Shown piece by piece: positions 34,765-47,576 of a DNA stretch of 64,000 nucleotides. The stretch is taken from the NCBI RefSeq assembly GCF_025698545.1, contig NC_068569.1, forward strand, positions 27,342,001 through 27,406,000, in the 5' to 3' direction. The stretch comes from Gossypium raimondii. Taxonomy: Eukaryota; Streptophyta; Magnoliopsida; Malvales; Malvaceae. A program made the position numbers and the translations under genes. The notes below the pieces were generated by a model. It was not told the origin of the DNA. It saw only the letters and a program-made list of their open reading frames with translations, and searched no databases. How positions within the stretch are numbered: the stretch's first letter is position 1; the number at the start of each line of letters is the position of its first letter.

Positions 34765-37090
34765 TGTAACACCCTAAACCCGGCCTAGAAGTTTAAGGCA
34801 AATCTACATCAATGCGATGAATATAGGTTTCGATAAGAATTCAAAAAACACTCAAAACTTTACTTGATTTGTAGCAAAAAATTTTTTGGAGTTTTAACTT
34901 TGAAAACCAAAAATCCATTTTAGTCGACTTAAGTGATTTTGTAGTTTCGTGTTAGAAATTATCAGTTACTGGCGAGATTATCAAAAAGCAAGGGGGTTCA
35001 AAAACATATTACAAACCCAAAAGATCAAATCATAGTTACATCAGTGCAAAAACAATCCGGTCCTAAGTCAAAAGTTTACCTGAACAGATAAAGATAAGAC
35101 AAATGGGTGAGCTACAAAGCACAATATATAACCAAACTCAAATACAAATAAATAGATCACAACATATAAACCATAGTAACATAGAGAACTTAATAGTGGT
35201 CATATAACCCGCACAAAACAGATCCAAAGTATCACAGAGATTTCGACAATGGTAGTACAATAGAACACAACAAGATAAACAACACTAGAACAGAACAGAG
35301 AAGAACAAAACATCAAATGTATGTCTATATCGATGCAATATTTTTCAAAACAATTAGAGTGCAGATTTATCAAAAAAACATCCTACCCAACTCCGCTACA
35401 CACCAAAATAGAGTTCCTCAGAACTCGTCCAACCAAATCACACCAACAGATAACTGTGGACAGTGCCACCTGAATTTGTAATTAAACTGCCAGATCAGAT
35501 ACATGTAGTCAAGCCACTATATCACAGTTAAGCTGCCAGAACAGAATTGTGGATAAATCACCAGATAATGCAGATCATTAAATTGCTAGAAACTTTCTCC
35601 TTTCACATTATCTCAAATCCCATGCAATATGTCATGTCATGCATATATAGAGTCAAAGTGATAAGCATGTAGGTCATGCTATCGTACAATAACAGAATCA
35701 GTAGGCATGAGAGCTCATTCTTTGTAAAACTGATTTATCAAACCTCAACAGATCACATCAGATTGCTATGAAGTCATATGCATGGTTATACATTAGAATT
35801 AATACCAATCAACTCCACATATTCTTATATCACATATTCTTAATCAACAGAGTAACATAGAGGCATACCATCACACTTAACACAATAAGAATTGTACATG
35901 GATAATTCATATACCTCAACGTATCCAAAAAAAGGTACATTATACATTAGCAATCATTTTTACTTATCTTAATTCAAAATAGACATACGTACAGATAGCA
36001 GATTATACACTAATAGGTCAACAATTCACGAGTTTTATAGCTTAATACAAATCATATAGACCCTACGGAAGGCCTATATTTGATCTAGACAGCGTTCACG
36101 GCCTTAAGGAAAAATTTCAGAATTTTGACCCTCACGCCCATATGGATCCATACGGCCTGCGTGTCTGGCCCATGTGGCCCACACGGCCTAGCACATAGTC
36201 GTGTGGCTCACACGGCCTCGCATATGGTCGTGTGGTCGTAAATAGTGAGTTACACGGCCTGGACACATACCTGTATGACCCTAAATAGTGCCTCACACGG
36301 TCTACCACACGGTCGTGTGGCGTCGGAGGCCATGTTTTTCGACATTCGCAAATCATAGAAATTCAGGTTTTTGGTACCCACCTTATACAAATTTGATATA
36401 GAAGCAACACATATGAACTCCCGTCCCTAAAACGACAATCAGACCTTAATCAAACGATCCTCATAACCATTTCAATAACTAACATATTTATAACCAAAGT
36501 TCTGTCGAAAACTTTCGAAACAAACCCAAAATTGAATTTAAAAACAAACCCAAAATCGAATTTAAACTTTTCCCCCCGCTCGTATCTAACAATACAAGTA
36601 CTTAAATCGGTGGAGAACATTGATATGCAATCCCTTCACCTAAGAAAGAGAACCAACTGAACCCTCAAAATAAAATTTAACAAAACAAATTAAACCATTT
36701 TAGTTTTAACAAATAGCGATTAAGAGCGAATATTAGCAAAAATTCTACTACAAACTTACACTGTTAATCTTTTTGTCGAAAATGACGAGATATGCAATCT
36801 CTTCAACAAAACCAGTAGCAGAGTTATCATAAAGAAAAAAAATAAAAAAAAAACAAAGGAGAAGAACTGACGTTCCAAAGGAGAGAGGAGTTTCTAAAAG
36901 ATGAGTTTAGTTGTTTTTAAAATTAGAAAGACAATTAAATGACTTCTCAAGGCAGCATAAAAGAAAAGGGAAAAAACATTTTTCTTATTGCTTTCGTAGG
37001 GATTCAAAAACCAGACCAAAGAGTATACAGAAGCTTATACATTGAACTACTAAGCTCATATTACCATCAACGGATCGAGATTAACTTATA
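34765..37090 (+). mobile_element. LTR fragment (Ty3/gypsy-like), left end intact
   Basis: Begins TGTAACACCCTAAACCCGGC, the start of a common plant gypsy LTR type, and carries a CACACGG palindromic array at 36120-36330 as in the solo LTR at 1115. No TG...CA-type right end with matching TSD (expected next to GAAAG) was found before the next LTR type begins near 37095, so it is probably truncated. Confidence 0.6.
36120..36335. repeat. CACACGG palindromic array
   Basis: Repeated units such as cacacggcct, gtcgtgtgg and tcacacggtc at irregular spacing. A sister of the array at 1366-1640. Confidence 0.75.
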
Positions 37091-37094
37091 ACCT

Positions 37095-39290
37095 ATAATG
37101 ACCCGATAGTCGCGGGTGTTGGAAAATACATTTCTGAGACTCTGTTACCGTAAACCAGACTCGTAAATATTTATTAAAAATGTTTACGAAGCTAGTTGTG
37201 TGGTTAACTAGGTTTTAGTTAGATGAATTTGCATGGATTAAATTTGCATGAATTAAGAGTAATTAAGTATAAGGACTAAATTGCATATAGGGTGAAAGTT
37301 GAATTATAGATTAAAGAATAATTAAAGGGATTAAATAAGCAATTATGCCATTGGCAATAAATGAGGCGGCATAAGTGAATATCATTATAAAACTTTAAAT
37401 TAAAAATATATATTATAATATTTATGTAAGTATTAAGTATATATATTATATTATATTATAATAAAATAAAATAAATAGAAAAAGAAAGAGAATAGAAAGC
37501 GAAATGAAGGGAAAAAGAAAGAATGAGAAAGCAAAGCTAGGTGTCAATTGTTCAAAGTGAATTGGTTAGTCAATTTAGTCTTTTTTTATAATTTTATGTT
37601 TTGAAATCCGGTATTAAATACTACCCAACTCATGTCAAAATTTTAGAAATTATTGAGTTTTTAAGTGTTGCCTATGTTGAATAATTTTAGTATTATGGAC
37701 TAAATTGATAGATTTTTAAGTTAGAAATGAAAAGGATTGAATTGTAAAATAAATTGTAAATTTTGAGTAATAGGGACTAAATTTTGAAAAAATTAAATTT
37801 AATGATTTAAATGAAAATAGAGAGTTAAATTTAGTTTAAAATGAAATTTGTGTGAAAATATAGGATTAACTATAAAGAAATAAAGTTAGTCTCGGTTTAG
37901 GGACTAAATTGAAAATTAGGCAAATATTGGGAAAAATTAAAATATGCAATATGAAATTGAATTGTGTTGTATTGATGAATTTTAATTGTTTTAATTTCGT
38001 ACCTAACGTCGTACCAGAATCCTCAACTAAAAAGGGGGAAAGATAAAGTCGACAAGGAATAGCTCGGAATTTTTGGTTTGTATTTCTATAATCCGAAGCT
38101 AGTTATTAATTATTTTAATTTTTATTTAATGTATATGGTAAATGTTGAGGCAAGTAATTGATATTTTGATAATTGATTGAATGACTTGAATTGGTAGATA
38201 TATATATTGAATGGATTGATTTTTGAATTGAAATGAATATATGTGTAATTATGTGATTATATGAAAAATCAGTATTGGATATTGATTATATTTGAAATGT
38301 GAAATTAAACTCTATTAACTGTATCAGGCTGAGTCGGATATGGATGACATGCTATAGGATTGGAAAAGTTTAGGGATTTCTTCGACTTCGAGTTGATGAG
38401 ACACTGGGTGTCAATTTACTACTTCGAATTAATTCGATGAGGCACTGGGTGCCAATTTACTTCGGTTTAGTCGATGAGGCACTGGGTGTCAAACTATTAC
38501 TTTGAATTATCCGATGAGGTATTGGGTGCCAAACTGGTGTGTTTTGGTTGGATCCATGTATTCGTCCAAGCCCGAGTCGTGTTAATAGGGGTAAATGAAT
38601 AATAAAATTTTATAATTGATATTGAAATGGCATGGTATGAGAATTGAAAATAAAATGTGAAATTTGTTGTAAATACATGGAATACATGAGTTAAATACTC
38701 ATAAATTGAATATGGAATGGATAGTGCTATTGTTTAGATGATATGTGAACAAATTATGGAAAGCTATTATATAGCAAGTGATGAAAATTGAGTATGATAT
38801 ATAATAATGTATTCATGAATTGAGTATTGCATGACTAATACCATTGTACGAATAAATATGGTTTGGTATGTGAATAACCATTAATATAGCAATTGTGTGA
38901 ATTAGGATATTGTTTAAAAAATGATAGTCATGATACTAGACATTAATATGTCCTTATAATTTTAATTGTGCTTATTATATTATCTTGTCTTTAAATATTT
39001 AGATTATAGAAATACCACTGAGTTTTACTCAGCATATGATTTTGTTTTCCGTGTGCAAATTAGGTACATGATTTTGAAGAGTTGTAATTGAGGTTGTGAG
39101 CATCCATCTCATCACATCTCCAAGTGCCAAGAGGGTATGTTTCAAAATTTTGAATAGAATGGCATGTACTTAGGAAGATCAAGTGTGTTCCAAGTAGTAG
39201 GGACAAAAATATAAGTTATGAAAACTTATTTTTTTTAAATGTTTAAATATATTACTGATTAGCCAAAATCACTTTGGCACCAAATGTAAT
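37095..39290 (-). mobile_element. LTR in reverse orientation, likely 3' LTR of a truncated gypsy element
   Basis: Starts tataatgacccgatagtcg and contains the motif gggactaaattgaaaat, the reverse complement of the usual LTR text (caatttagtccc), so it lies on the minus strand. A tandem segment (gatgaggcactgggtgcca) is at 38390-38545. It is followed at 39290-39878 by a minus-strand RNase H/integrase fragment, which would place this LTR 3' of coding DNA in the element's orientation. Text similar to 38990-39270 (ccactgagttttactcagca, gcatgtacttagg) recurs at 61990-62230. Confidence 0.55.
38390..38550. repeat. tandem units of gatgaggcactgggtgcca, about 4 copies
   Basis: Four imperfect units of roughly 45-55 bases (tgatgagacactgggtgtc, cgatgaggcactgggtgcc, cgatgaggcactgggtgtc, cgatgaggtattgggtgcc). 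Confidence 0.8.
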
Positions 39291-39878
39291 ATTCCTATAT
39301 CAAATTCCTTGGATCATTTCAGAAACATCTAGAATGCAAATTCGGTTATGAAGTCTACGAAAACAACCATAATCAACATTGCTGAAATTTTCTTATATAC
39401 CATTCTGAATCATTTCTCTTTTCTTCACCAACTTGTCATTTTCTAACTATTTTGACTTGATCCGATCAAGCATCACCAGTTTGATTTTTAGTTCAGCTAA
39501 TAGGCTTCCGTCGTCATTGATACTGAGCTGAACAAACATTGCTCGTAATTCAATTATTGTTTTTCTATTCAACGCATCAGCTACAACATTAGCTTTACCA
39601 GGATGGTAATCAATAACACAATCAAAATCTTTTAAAAGTTCTACCCAACGACGCTGTTTCAAATTCAATTTCTTTTGAGATAAGAAGTATTTGGGACTCT
39701 TATTATCGATATAAATATAACAATTTTCACCATACTGTTTCCAAATCTTTAGAGCAAAAACCACAGCAACTATCTCTAAATCGTGTGTTGGATAATTGCG
39801 TTCATGCACTTTTAGCTGACAAAATGCATAAGCAATCACTTTCCCGTCTTGCATCAAAACACAACTAAGACCGCTCAA
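39290..39878 (-). pseudogene. Ty3/gypsy pol fragment, RNase H and start of integrase
   Basis: The open part (39878-39447, 143 codons) encodes [17 protein letters not shown], then [37 protein letters not shown] and [16 protein letters not shown]. This is the RNase H domain of chromovirus-type gypsy elements, with the usual His of 'TDHKSL' replaced by Asn in IDNKSP. Below 39447 the frame is broken but reads on into a decayed integrase N-terminal region (HNRICILD). No reverse transcriptase core is attached. Confidence 0.8.
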
Positions 39879-40319
39879 GCTATAAATGATAAAATCATTT
39901 CCATAAGAATCGAAGACATTTAGTAGATTACCTTTGGAGTTATTCTTATAATCCTATATTTCCTTTTTACTCAATTGGTCTCTTATTTTTTTCTTTCCAC
40001 TTAACCAAAAGTCATTTCTTCATTTTTTTTTCCTAAAATCATTTCTATAATTCTATAGTTCCTTTTTGTACATATTTACCTAGCTTATCATTTGTATTCA
40101 TTCTCTATCCTTTCTTTTCATTTATTTTTATTATTATTCTTATCACAACTATCTCATACAAATCATGACACTATTCTTTTATCATTTTTTTTAGACTCTA
40201 CTTTGTTATACGTTTATATTCTCATTTTCATTTCCTTTCTTTTCTTTCTCTTTTCAAGGCAAACAATGATTATCCTAGTTATGGATCAGAGTTATTACTT
40301 TTAATCTAACCTCTTAGAA

Positions 40320-42042
40320 ATCTATTGGCCCGACCGTTGCCAATAGTCTCTTCGAGGTAACTGTTCTTTCCAAAGTTTGCCTCTTTTATTACACAATTTA
40401 CAGCTTTGCTATTTCTTCTTCTTCTTCTTCTTCTTACACTTTAGATCGCTCTTTATTTTCTAATTCTTAAAATCATTTCACTAACTTTTTATGATCTCTA
40501 AAGTACTTACACTATTTTTCATGGTCAATTCTATTCTTATCTTCTGTAATCTATTTTGAATTTTTTTATATATTCAATTTATCCTCTTATTAATACCCAT
40601 TGCAGATTATTTCTTGGTTTTCTCAACAATTCTGAACAATCCTTTATTCCATGTCTTTTAGAGCCATGCTTAAAGCATCTTTCAGAAAATATCCAATATT
40701 GGTCTCAATGAGATTTTCTTTTTCGCATTTATCACAAGGTCAAATAGTTCTCTTCCTTAAACCTTTAATACTTGCCTTGGAGATAACCTGAGACCCTATT
40801 TTATCTTGCTCTTTATGTTTGTATAAAAGTACAAATTCTCAAGCTTCTTTACCTTTCTTAGTTGATTGTGATAGAATTGAACTTGTAATCACTCTTTTAC
40901 CTAATTCTTTTCTCTTTTCTTTTTTTTTTTCGCACTTTCAAGAAAATCTCCAATTCATCTTCTCACTAAGATTTATACCTTAAAAATACACCATGATAAT
41001 TTTTCACAAATTTTTTACAAAATACTACGCTTCTTAACTATAACTTATCTCTATTAATACATTATAATATTATATACCATCAATCTCTTAGACTTATTAT
41101 ATTCTCTTCATTCAAGAACCTCTATTTTCTTTTATTAATATTGATTATTTACTTAACTAAGGTCTTTATTTCTTTCTATACTTCTTTCTTAAAAAATCTT
41201 TTTTATCTTCATAATTGGAAAATATTACTACTCTATTCCATTACTCATATTTATATTATCTCTTCTATTTCCAAAAGACTAGCATTATATTAATATACCA
41301 AACTTTTCATTCAAAAGCTCGACTTTCTAAGTTCTCATTCTGTACATGTACAACTATATATATAATCATTTTCCTTCATATTCACTAGTCCCTAACTTTT
41401 ACTTTCTCTTTACTTTTAACCACTTAAATCCATTTCTACATTTTCTTCCATCTCTGATTCTGTATCTTCCCCCGAAAAATTATCTATATTAAATTCTAAA
41501 TTCTCTTCAAATTCATCTTCTACGATCCAATTTGGAAATTCCTCAGGATCTTCTTCCTCTTCCATCTTTATAATGGGTATTGAATCTATAAATTCTCTTG
41601 GTAACTTCCTAACAACTAATTTTTTCATCCATGGCATGTTAAAGACATTTTGCTTCCCAGTCAACTTTCGTGAACTTACACTTTGTCTCGCTATTTTCAT
41701 TGCTGCATAAGAGATTATAAACTTCACGTAGTATATAACCATATTCCAATAAGTTCGTGGTACCAATGTCTTCCAAAGTTGGTCTAAAATCATTTGATGC
41801 TCTCGTTCTATTAATGTCCCTCTAAGGGTCAAGTATTGCAATTTATTCTTTCTAATCAGTTCATGACACTTCCATAACACTTCTTGCATCTTTTGATTTA
41901 CAGTAATAAGGTATTGAACAATGCCTTCTTCTGGTTTCATTCTACAATCTTGCACTTCTCTCATCATCCTATCAACTTTCTCCTTCTGTACTAAAGTTGT
42001 TATCTCATCAGGCACTATCAGATTTACTGTCATTTCTTCCAA
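40320..42042 (-). pseudogene. decayed gag- or coat-like region with two zinc-knuckle remnants
   Basis: The upstream part is open (42042-41416, 208 codons, MEEMTVNLIVPDEITTL...), with basic and hydrophobic stretches and a strongly acidic C-terminal third (EEEEDPEEFP, EDEFEEN, DTESEMEEN). Downstream on the same strand the frame is broken. At 40677-40636 it reads CFKHGSKRHGIKDC, a C-x2-C-x4-H-x4-C knuckle with the second Cys changed to His. At 40402-40361 it reads CKLCNKRGKLWKEQ, the same spacing with His and last Cys lost. The plus strand is pyrimidine-rich over about 2 kb, fitting a lysine/glutamate-rich product. I do not recognise the family: a retrotransposon gag or an old integrated pararetrovirus-like sequence are both possible. 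Confidence 0.4.
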
Positions 42043-42227
42043 TATCTATGACAGAAAATAAGTTTTTTTATTATCAAATTTCAGTATTTATCTATTTCCC
42101 TCTTGAGTCATTACTAACTAATTCAAAATCATTTCTTTATCAGTAACAATTTAGATTTTCAAAGTGATTTTCAAACTAATTCATGTCTAAAGGTAGGGGT
42201 TTAATAAAAAATAGTAAAATTTCAAGA

Positions 42228-42290
42228 GATAGGATTCAAACCTAAAACCTTGCGTACATAACCAGAACACTTAACCATTAAACCAAATCA
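42228..42290 (-). repeat. tRNA-like sequence (pseudo-tRNA or SINE head)
   Basis: On the minus strand the A box reads tggtttaatgg (42285-42275) and the B box ggtttgaatcc (42242-42232), spaced about 33 bases apart. The arms do not form a full cloverleaf with a proper acceptor stem, so a tRNA-derived SINE head or a decayed tRNA is likelier than a working tRNA. Confidence 0.45.
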
Positions 42291-42539
42291 ATTTATTTGT
42301 TAAGAATTTCCAAAATCTAGACTCAAAATTGAAAAATAATCACGCTTGGTTTCAAAACTCAATTTCTTCTAACTCAGTTTTTGATATGTTACAGAAATAG
42401 ACGTGTGACAATTTTTTAAGACTGCTTGTGGAATAGAAAAAATATTGTCAATATATCAAATACTAACCTTTAATCAATTATGAGCGGAAACAATGGAAAT
42501 TTGTGTGCTGCAACTGACAAGGGCAAGAAGCATCTCGTA

Positions 42540-42945
42540 TGGTATTAGTGTGTGCAAATCTATTTTAGTCCTTGAACTTATGTTGTTTGTCAAATCACCC
42601 CCCAAAATGGATGAAAAAGTTAATGTTTGCTAACTTTGCTGATGTGGTATACACATGGATGACCATGTGGATGCTTTATCAACAATAAATTAATTTTTAA
42701 ATTTAAAAAAATAAAAAAATATAATTTTTTAAATTTTTAAAAATTAATTAATTATTGACATAACATACAATCCATGTCCTATGCCACATCGGTAAAGTTA
42801 ACAAACGTTAATTTTTCCATCTATTGTAAAGTGATTTGACAAACAATGCAAGTTAAATGGCTAAAAGAGGTGAAAAGTTAAATGTAGGGCTAAAATGACT
42901 TTCTTTGTAAAGTTAGAGGATCAAATAAGTCATTATGCCAAAAAT
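42540..42945. mobile_element. fold-back MITE, same family as 11702-12180
   Basis: Inverted arms: tttgtcaaatcacc against ggtgatttgacaaac-type text at 42830, gttaatgtttgctaacttt against aagttaacaaacgttaa, and the right end aaataagtcattatgcc. The left end is eroded. Non-coding. Confidence 0.65.
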
Positions 42946-42959
42946 AAAAATGCATATCT

Positions 42960-43515
42960 AGAATAATCTGGACAAAAGATTGTCCCAATTCAGATGAACT
43001 TGGATAATCATTTGCTTAGATTTATTCAGATGTAAAAATTATAAAATTTAAAATATTTTAGGTTTTTTATTTTTCCATGTGTCATATGAGAGGATTCCAT
43101 GTGTTGTTATGTTGTTGGTTCTCAACGCCATATCGAGACATTTTAACGATATTATTATAAATGTACCAAAATGTGTGATAGAATTAAAGTTTAGGTAAAA
43201 AGGTATTAATTAATAACAAGTGGCCAAATTTAAGAAAAAGATATATTAACCCACAAAAATAAGTTTAGTAGCAACAATATCAAAGTATTATCAGTTTATA
43301 CAGATCACCAAGTTTTATAATGTTAAAATTATTAGTCTAAAAGAAAAAAAAGAAAAAGTCATAAACGCCATTCATCTGAAATAAGTTTAACTTGGATCCT
43401 GTCTAATTTATTGTAATTTTAGACAATCGTATTTATGTGTTTATTTATAGGAGGCAATTTAATTTCGATAGTTAAGATAAGTTATCTTTCCAATTAGTCT
43501 TTTAGACAATATAAT
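42960..43515. other. intergenic AT-rich, no gene seen
   Basis: Nothing recognisable. Confidence 0.45.
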
Positions 43516-43524
43516 AGTTTTAAC

Positions 43525-43821
43525 TAGAGCTGTTCATGGGTCGGGTCGAGTCGAGGCCTAGTTACGTATAAATTTTTATGCTTAGTCCCATTTTCAAGTT
43601 GGTTTGGTCTGCCCAAAAAACCTATTTTACCGTTCAAAAAATAATAAAATAATAAAAATATTTTTAATTGATATTTTATATATTTAATAATTATTTTTAT
43701 AAAAAAATATTATTTAAATTGAATTTGGGTCAGGTCAAGGTACAAAATCATTGTCCAAGCCCAATCCAACTCCCATCAGACCGATTGGGTCAAGTAGGCT
43801 ACCCGGCCCTTGACACGTCTA
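43525..43821. mobile_element. hAT-type MITE, diverged
   Basis: Begins TAGAGCTGTTCATGGGTCGG and ends ccttgacacgtcta, with 'gggtcgggtcgagtc' and 'gggtcaggtcaagg' inside. Flanks GTTTTAAC (43517-43524) and GTCCTAAC (43822-43829) match at 6 of 8 positions, a decayed 8-bp TSD. Related to the element at 53069-53496. Confidence 0.6.
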
Positions 43822-43859
43822 GTCCTAACATGAGTCATTTGCTCAATCTAAGCCCATGG

Positions 43860-44580
43860 GCTACGGATAATTTAGATTAACTACTCATATAAATCGTTTC
43901 TCACGTTACAATTCGACCATGTAATGCAACTTAATATTAATTAAATCAGTAAAACATTACATTTTTATACAATTTACTTTACTTCCAAAAATCATTAAAA
44001 ATATCATATAAATAATATTAAATAATCATGTGGTAATTTTTATTTATTCAATAAATTTTAAAAAAGTAAAAGTTATGACGAAATCAATATCTCCAATTAA
44101 TTTATATTCACTAAAATAAACTCATTTATGAATCATGTAAAATTCATTTAATAAATTAGTTAATGTCCGTTTTGAGTTGAGTCGAATAACTCAATTCGAT
44201 TAACTCAAAATTTAAAAAAAATTTCGATTTTTTCAAATCGAATCAAATTTTGCTCATCCCTAATTTTGTCAGTCAAACATGCCTAACGAATTACATTTCT
44301 TTATAATTATAAGAGAGTATAATTATTACTGTAATAATTACTCTTTCAATCAATTACGAATCTTTAAAATATTTATCAATCTCGATAAAAGAAATTAAAG
44401 GAAAATTAGCATTAATTATGTTAGAAAGTCAATAAAAAACAAAAAAAAACTATGTTTTGTTATTTTACTTTTTTATAAATATTTTTTAAATAAACATTTT
44501 TCATAAATTAAAAGGTTATATTATTTGATAAAAATGATTAAACCCAGGGGAAGCGGGTTTTAGTTTAGAGTTAAAAAATC
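43860..44580. other. intergenic AT-rich, upstream of the 44664 gene
   Basis: No gene seen. The promoter of the plus-strand gene at 44664 should be in the last few hundred bases, but no clear TATA box could be placed. Confidence 0.4.
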
Positions 44581-44663
44581 GAGGAGTTAGGAAAAATGAA
44601 AAAGGTATTAACGATAAGCTTTCTTAAACGTAAACCAAAATCAAAGCCACTGTTTGTGACATT

Positions 44664-45224
44664 ATGTATAAAGATCAGTCTCCTTTTACCAAGCCTTCGC
44701 TTCTTTCAAACCCTCACTACAAAATCACCGTTGCCACCGCCACCAACCCTCCGCCGATCCTCAACTCTCCTTCCCGCCATGAGCCTCTTCTGCCCAATCC
44801 AAACGCTTCGCCTATCTTCCCTTCCTCCTTCTTGGCCCCAGCTCGCCTCATGTTAACTATGGTGTCGTGGCTCCGCACACGCCGCCGCCGATGTTTTTTC
44901 CTTTTGCTTTGCTCCCCTATTCTCATCCCCTTCCTCTGCGCCACTTTCCCCCTCATTTGTTTGGCTGAAATCTGTTTTCGCATTTGTTGGAGGAGTAGCG
45001 GAGGAAAGGCTGCGGCAGCGGCGCAAGAAGATGAGGAGAATCGGCTGCGGCAGTGTGAAGAAGCTCCTTGCGGGGAAGGAGAAGGAAGGGGAGGTGGACT
45101 GTTACAGAGGTATTTGGAAGATCAACTGGCGCTCGTTGGATCTGTTTACGATTGTGGCGATGATTTTGATGATCATGATAATCAAGATCTTGATCTTGAT
45201 GGTAGAACTCCACTTTTGAGTTGA
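44664..45224 (+). CDS. membrane protein of unknown function, 186 aa, single exon
   Basis: An intact open frame with higher G+C and C-ending codons than its surroundings, starting MYKDQSPFTKPSLLS. Residues 1-60 are rich in Pro, Ser and Asn (NPHYKITVATATNPPP). A basic patch RTRRRR at 71-75 precedes a hydrophobic segment at about 77-102 (FFLLLCSPILIPFLCATFPL) rich in Cys. The C-terminal 75 residues are acidic with GEGEGRGGGLL, DDFDDHDNQD and end TPLLS. The topology suggests one membrane segment with the basic side cytosolic. A competing frame from 44596 lacks such structure and is rejected. I do not recognise a named family. A short 3'UTR follows. Start choice is uncertain; a Met at residue 63 is a later alternative. 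Confidence 0.65.
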   Translation: MYKDQSPFTKPSLLSNPHYKITVATATNPPPILNSPSRHEPLLPNPNASPIFPSSFLAPARLMLTMVSWLRTRRRRCFFLLLCSPILIPFLCATFPLICLAEICFRICWRSSGGKAAAAAQEDEENRLRQCEEAPCGEGEGRGGGLLQRYLEDQLALVGSVYDCGDDFDDHDNQDLDLDGRTPLLS

Positions 45225-45239
45225 TTTTGAGCTTTATTA

Positions 45240-47550
45240 TTTTTATTTTTTGTAAATGGTTCAATTAATGTTGTTTAATTTAGATTTCCACTTTTTTTTT
45301 TCTGGAGATTGAGTATTTGTTGCTCTGATTTAAACTTTGAAAAAGGAAATGGAAATTAGTTTTAAGTTTGTAAATGGATGGTGGATAATATCTTGATTAT
45401 TAGATTATAACTAAAAGATTCATTTTAGTTTCCAATTAATAATAACTGCCTGGTGTTTTAAGAATATTTATTTAAATACTTTTTATTTTTATTATAATAT
45501 GTTAATATTAATTTTTTGGGGAAGGGTTCAATATTAATATTAATATATATTAAATAAAATTTATCAAGACTTCTATAGACAATAGACTCTAAATTATTTG
45601 CAAGTTGTAGATTAATTCTTTAAATGCATCATAAATCATCATACTAGTTTCAAGATCAAGCTTTAGGTAAACATGTGAATCAAGTCATTGATATATATAT
45701 ATATATATATTATAGTGTAGTGGTCATAAATTTGTGGTAAAACATAAAAGATTTAAGTTTGGTGAATATAACATTATGAGAAAATTATAAACTTAAAATT
45801 AAAATTTAAGCTAAACGGTAAAACCAACATGATTTTATCCTAAGATGCATCACTTTTTCAACTTTATATCTAATTTTTGGCTGACACGTGGTCTAATTAG
45901 AGCACACATGTGACACTTCTAGTAAATTAAAATTTAAAACCTCACATGTGACTTTCTTGTTATGATATATATTCTAAAAGTTCAAGAAAAATAAAAGATT
46001 TTTAAAAATGGAATTTTGTAGAATTGTAAAATATATCAATATAACTTCTAAAATTTCAATATATTTAAAGAATTGAAAATTTTAGCTAAACCTTATAAAA
46101 TTATAAGAAAATGTGAAATATATATTCTAAAAAATTGAAATATTTTTAAAAATAGTTTTTCAGAAAACCAATAATATATATAATTAAAATAAAAATTGAA
46201 AAATGGTTAAATTGGGAAAAATAAATTAAAAATAATATAATTTTTTGAAAAATTAATAATTTTGGAAAAAAACATATTTTTCATGCAAAGTATATATAAT
46301 TTCTATTTTAAAAAATTTAAAATATTTAAAAAAATCAAATTAATATTTGATCAACCATTCGGTGATCAGCGGCCAGTCAATGGCAACTAGAAGTGATCAA
46401 AGTCAATGGTTGTTTTCTAAAATGTTTAATTATCTTTTTAATTTCATAAATATTTTTGAATTTTTATTTCCTAGAAAGTTTTAGAATTTATATATCTATT
46501 TTAATTTCACAAATATATAATTACATTTTAATTGATTAAAAGTGTTACATGACATATTCTAATTGTGAGTTATAAATATTAACGTGAAAAAAAATATAAT
46601 CAGGGTCAGATCATAAAATAAAAACAAAAACAAAAACAAAATAAAATAATCTCAATAGGTCAAGCATTTATGCAAGTGAACATGCACACTAATTATTTTA
46701 AAATTATTTAAAATAAAATGAAAATAACAAATAAAATAATTGATTTAACTTGACTTAAATTAAAAAATAACTCTCGAACTATAATTTTTTAAAAATCAAA
46801 CGAGCTCCAAATAAAAAGCGACACTCAATTTAAGTCCTAATCAAAAACTTACTGTGCTAAATTAGAGTATTAATAAAAAGCTAGCCATTGATAAAGCCTT
46901 CGAATTGAAACTTTCAATTAAGTTGACGAGGCAACTAAAATATATATTTTATCTTTTAAATAAAATATTTTTTTTAAAATAACCCTAATAGAAGGGTTCT
47001 TTTAAAATAAAACATTGTAAGTGTTAATAAAATTTTCTATAAATAAAAAAATTGTAATTTTTATTTTAAAAATTTTAACATATATTATTGATTTTTATTC
47101 ATAAAATTATTTTTATAATTTTATTTTTAAAACATTTTTTTATAATTTTTGGATATGCTTATGCTTTTAATTTTTCTTATATAATTTTTTTTTGTGGGGG
47201 ATCTAGTATAAATTTAGAAAGAAAAATTTATTGTGCACACCAAGATTTTCAAAGTGTCAACTTTTTATTTAAACAAAATCTCATTAATTTTTAGATAAAT
47301 TTTTCAAAAGAATCATGAGTGTTATAATTTATATATTATAAGCATTTAATATATATATGCAAAAAAAAACTATATAACAAACTTATGTTTACAAATAAAC
47401 TATAATATTTGTTTATAAATTAAATTTAAAATTAATAAAAATAAGCATAAATGCTATAAAATATAATTTATATTAGTGAATAATTGCTTGGATTAGTGAT
47501 TAAAACTTTTGTTTGTTGCTTAAATTTCATGAGTTCAAAAATTAAAAGCT
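45240..47550. other. intergenic AT-rich, no gene seen
   Basis: More than 2 kb of very AT-rich DNA. A (TA)n run is at about 45693-45711. The stretch at 47480-47545 (gattagtgattaaaac, catgagttcaaa) weakly resembles a SINE head but cannot be called. Confidence 0.5.
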
Positions 47551-47576
47551 ATGATGACAATGATGCAAGAAAATGA

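Noticed and set aside
39447..39878. Host RNase H gene
   Set aside because: Motifs such as [12 protein letters not shown] are specific to Ty3/gypsy pol, and the frame is truncated at both ends.
44596..44856. Alternative 86-aa frame starting upstream of the 186-aa gene
   Set aside because: It overlaps in a different frame, lacks the structured composition and ends within the membrane-segment region of the better frame.
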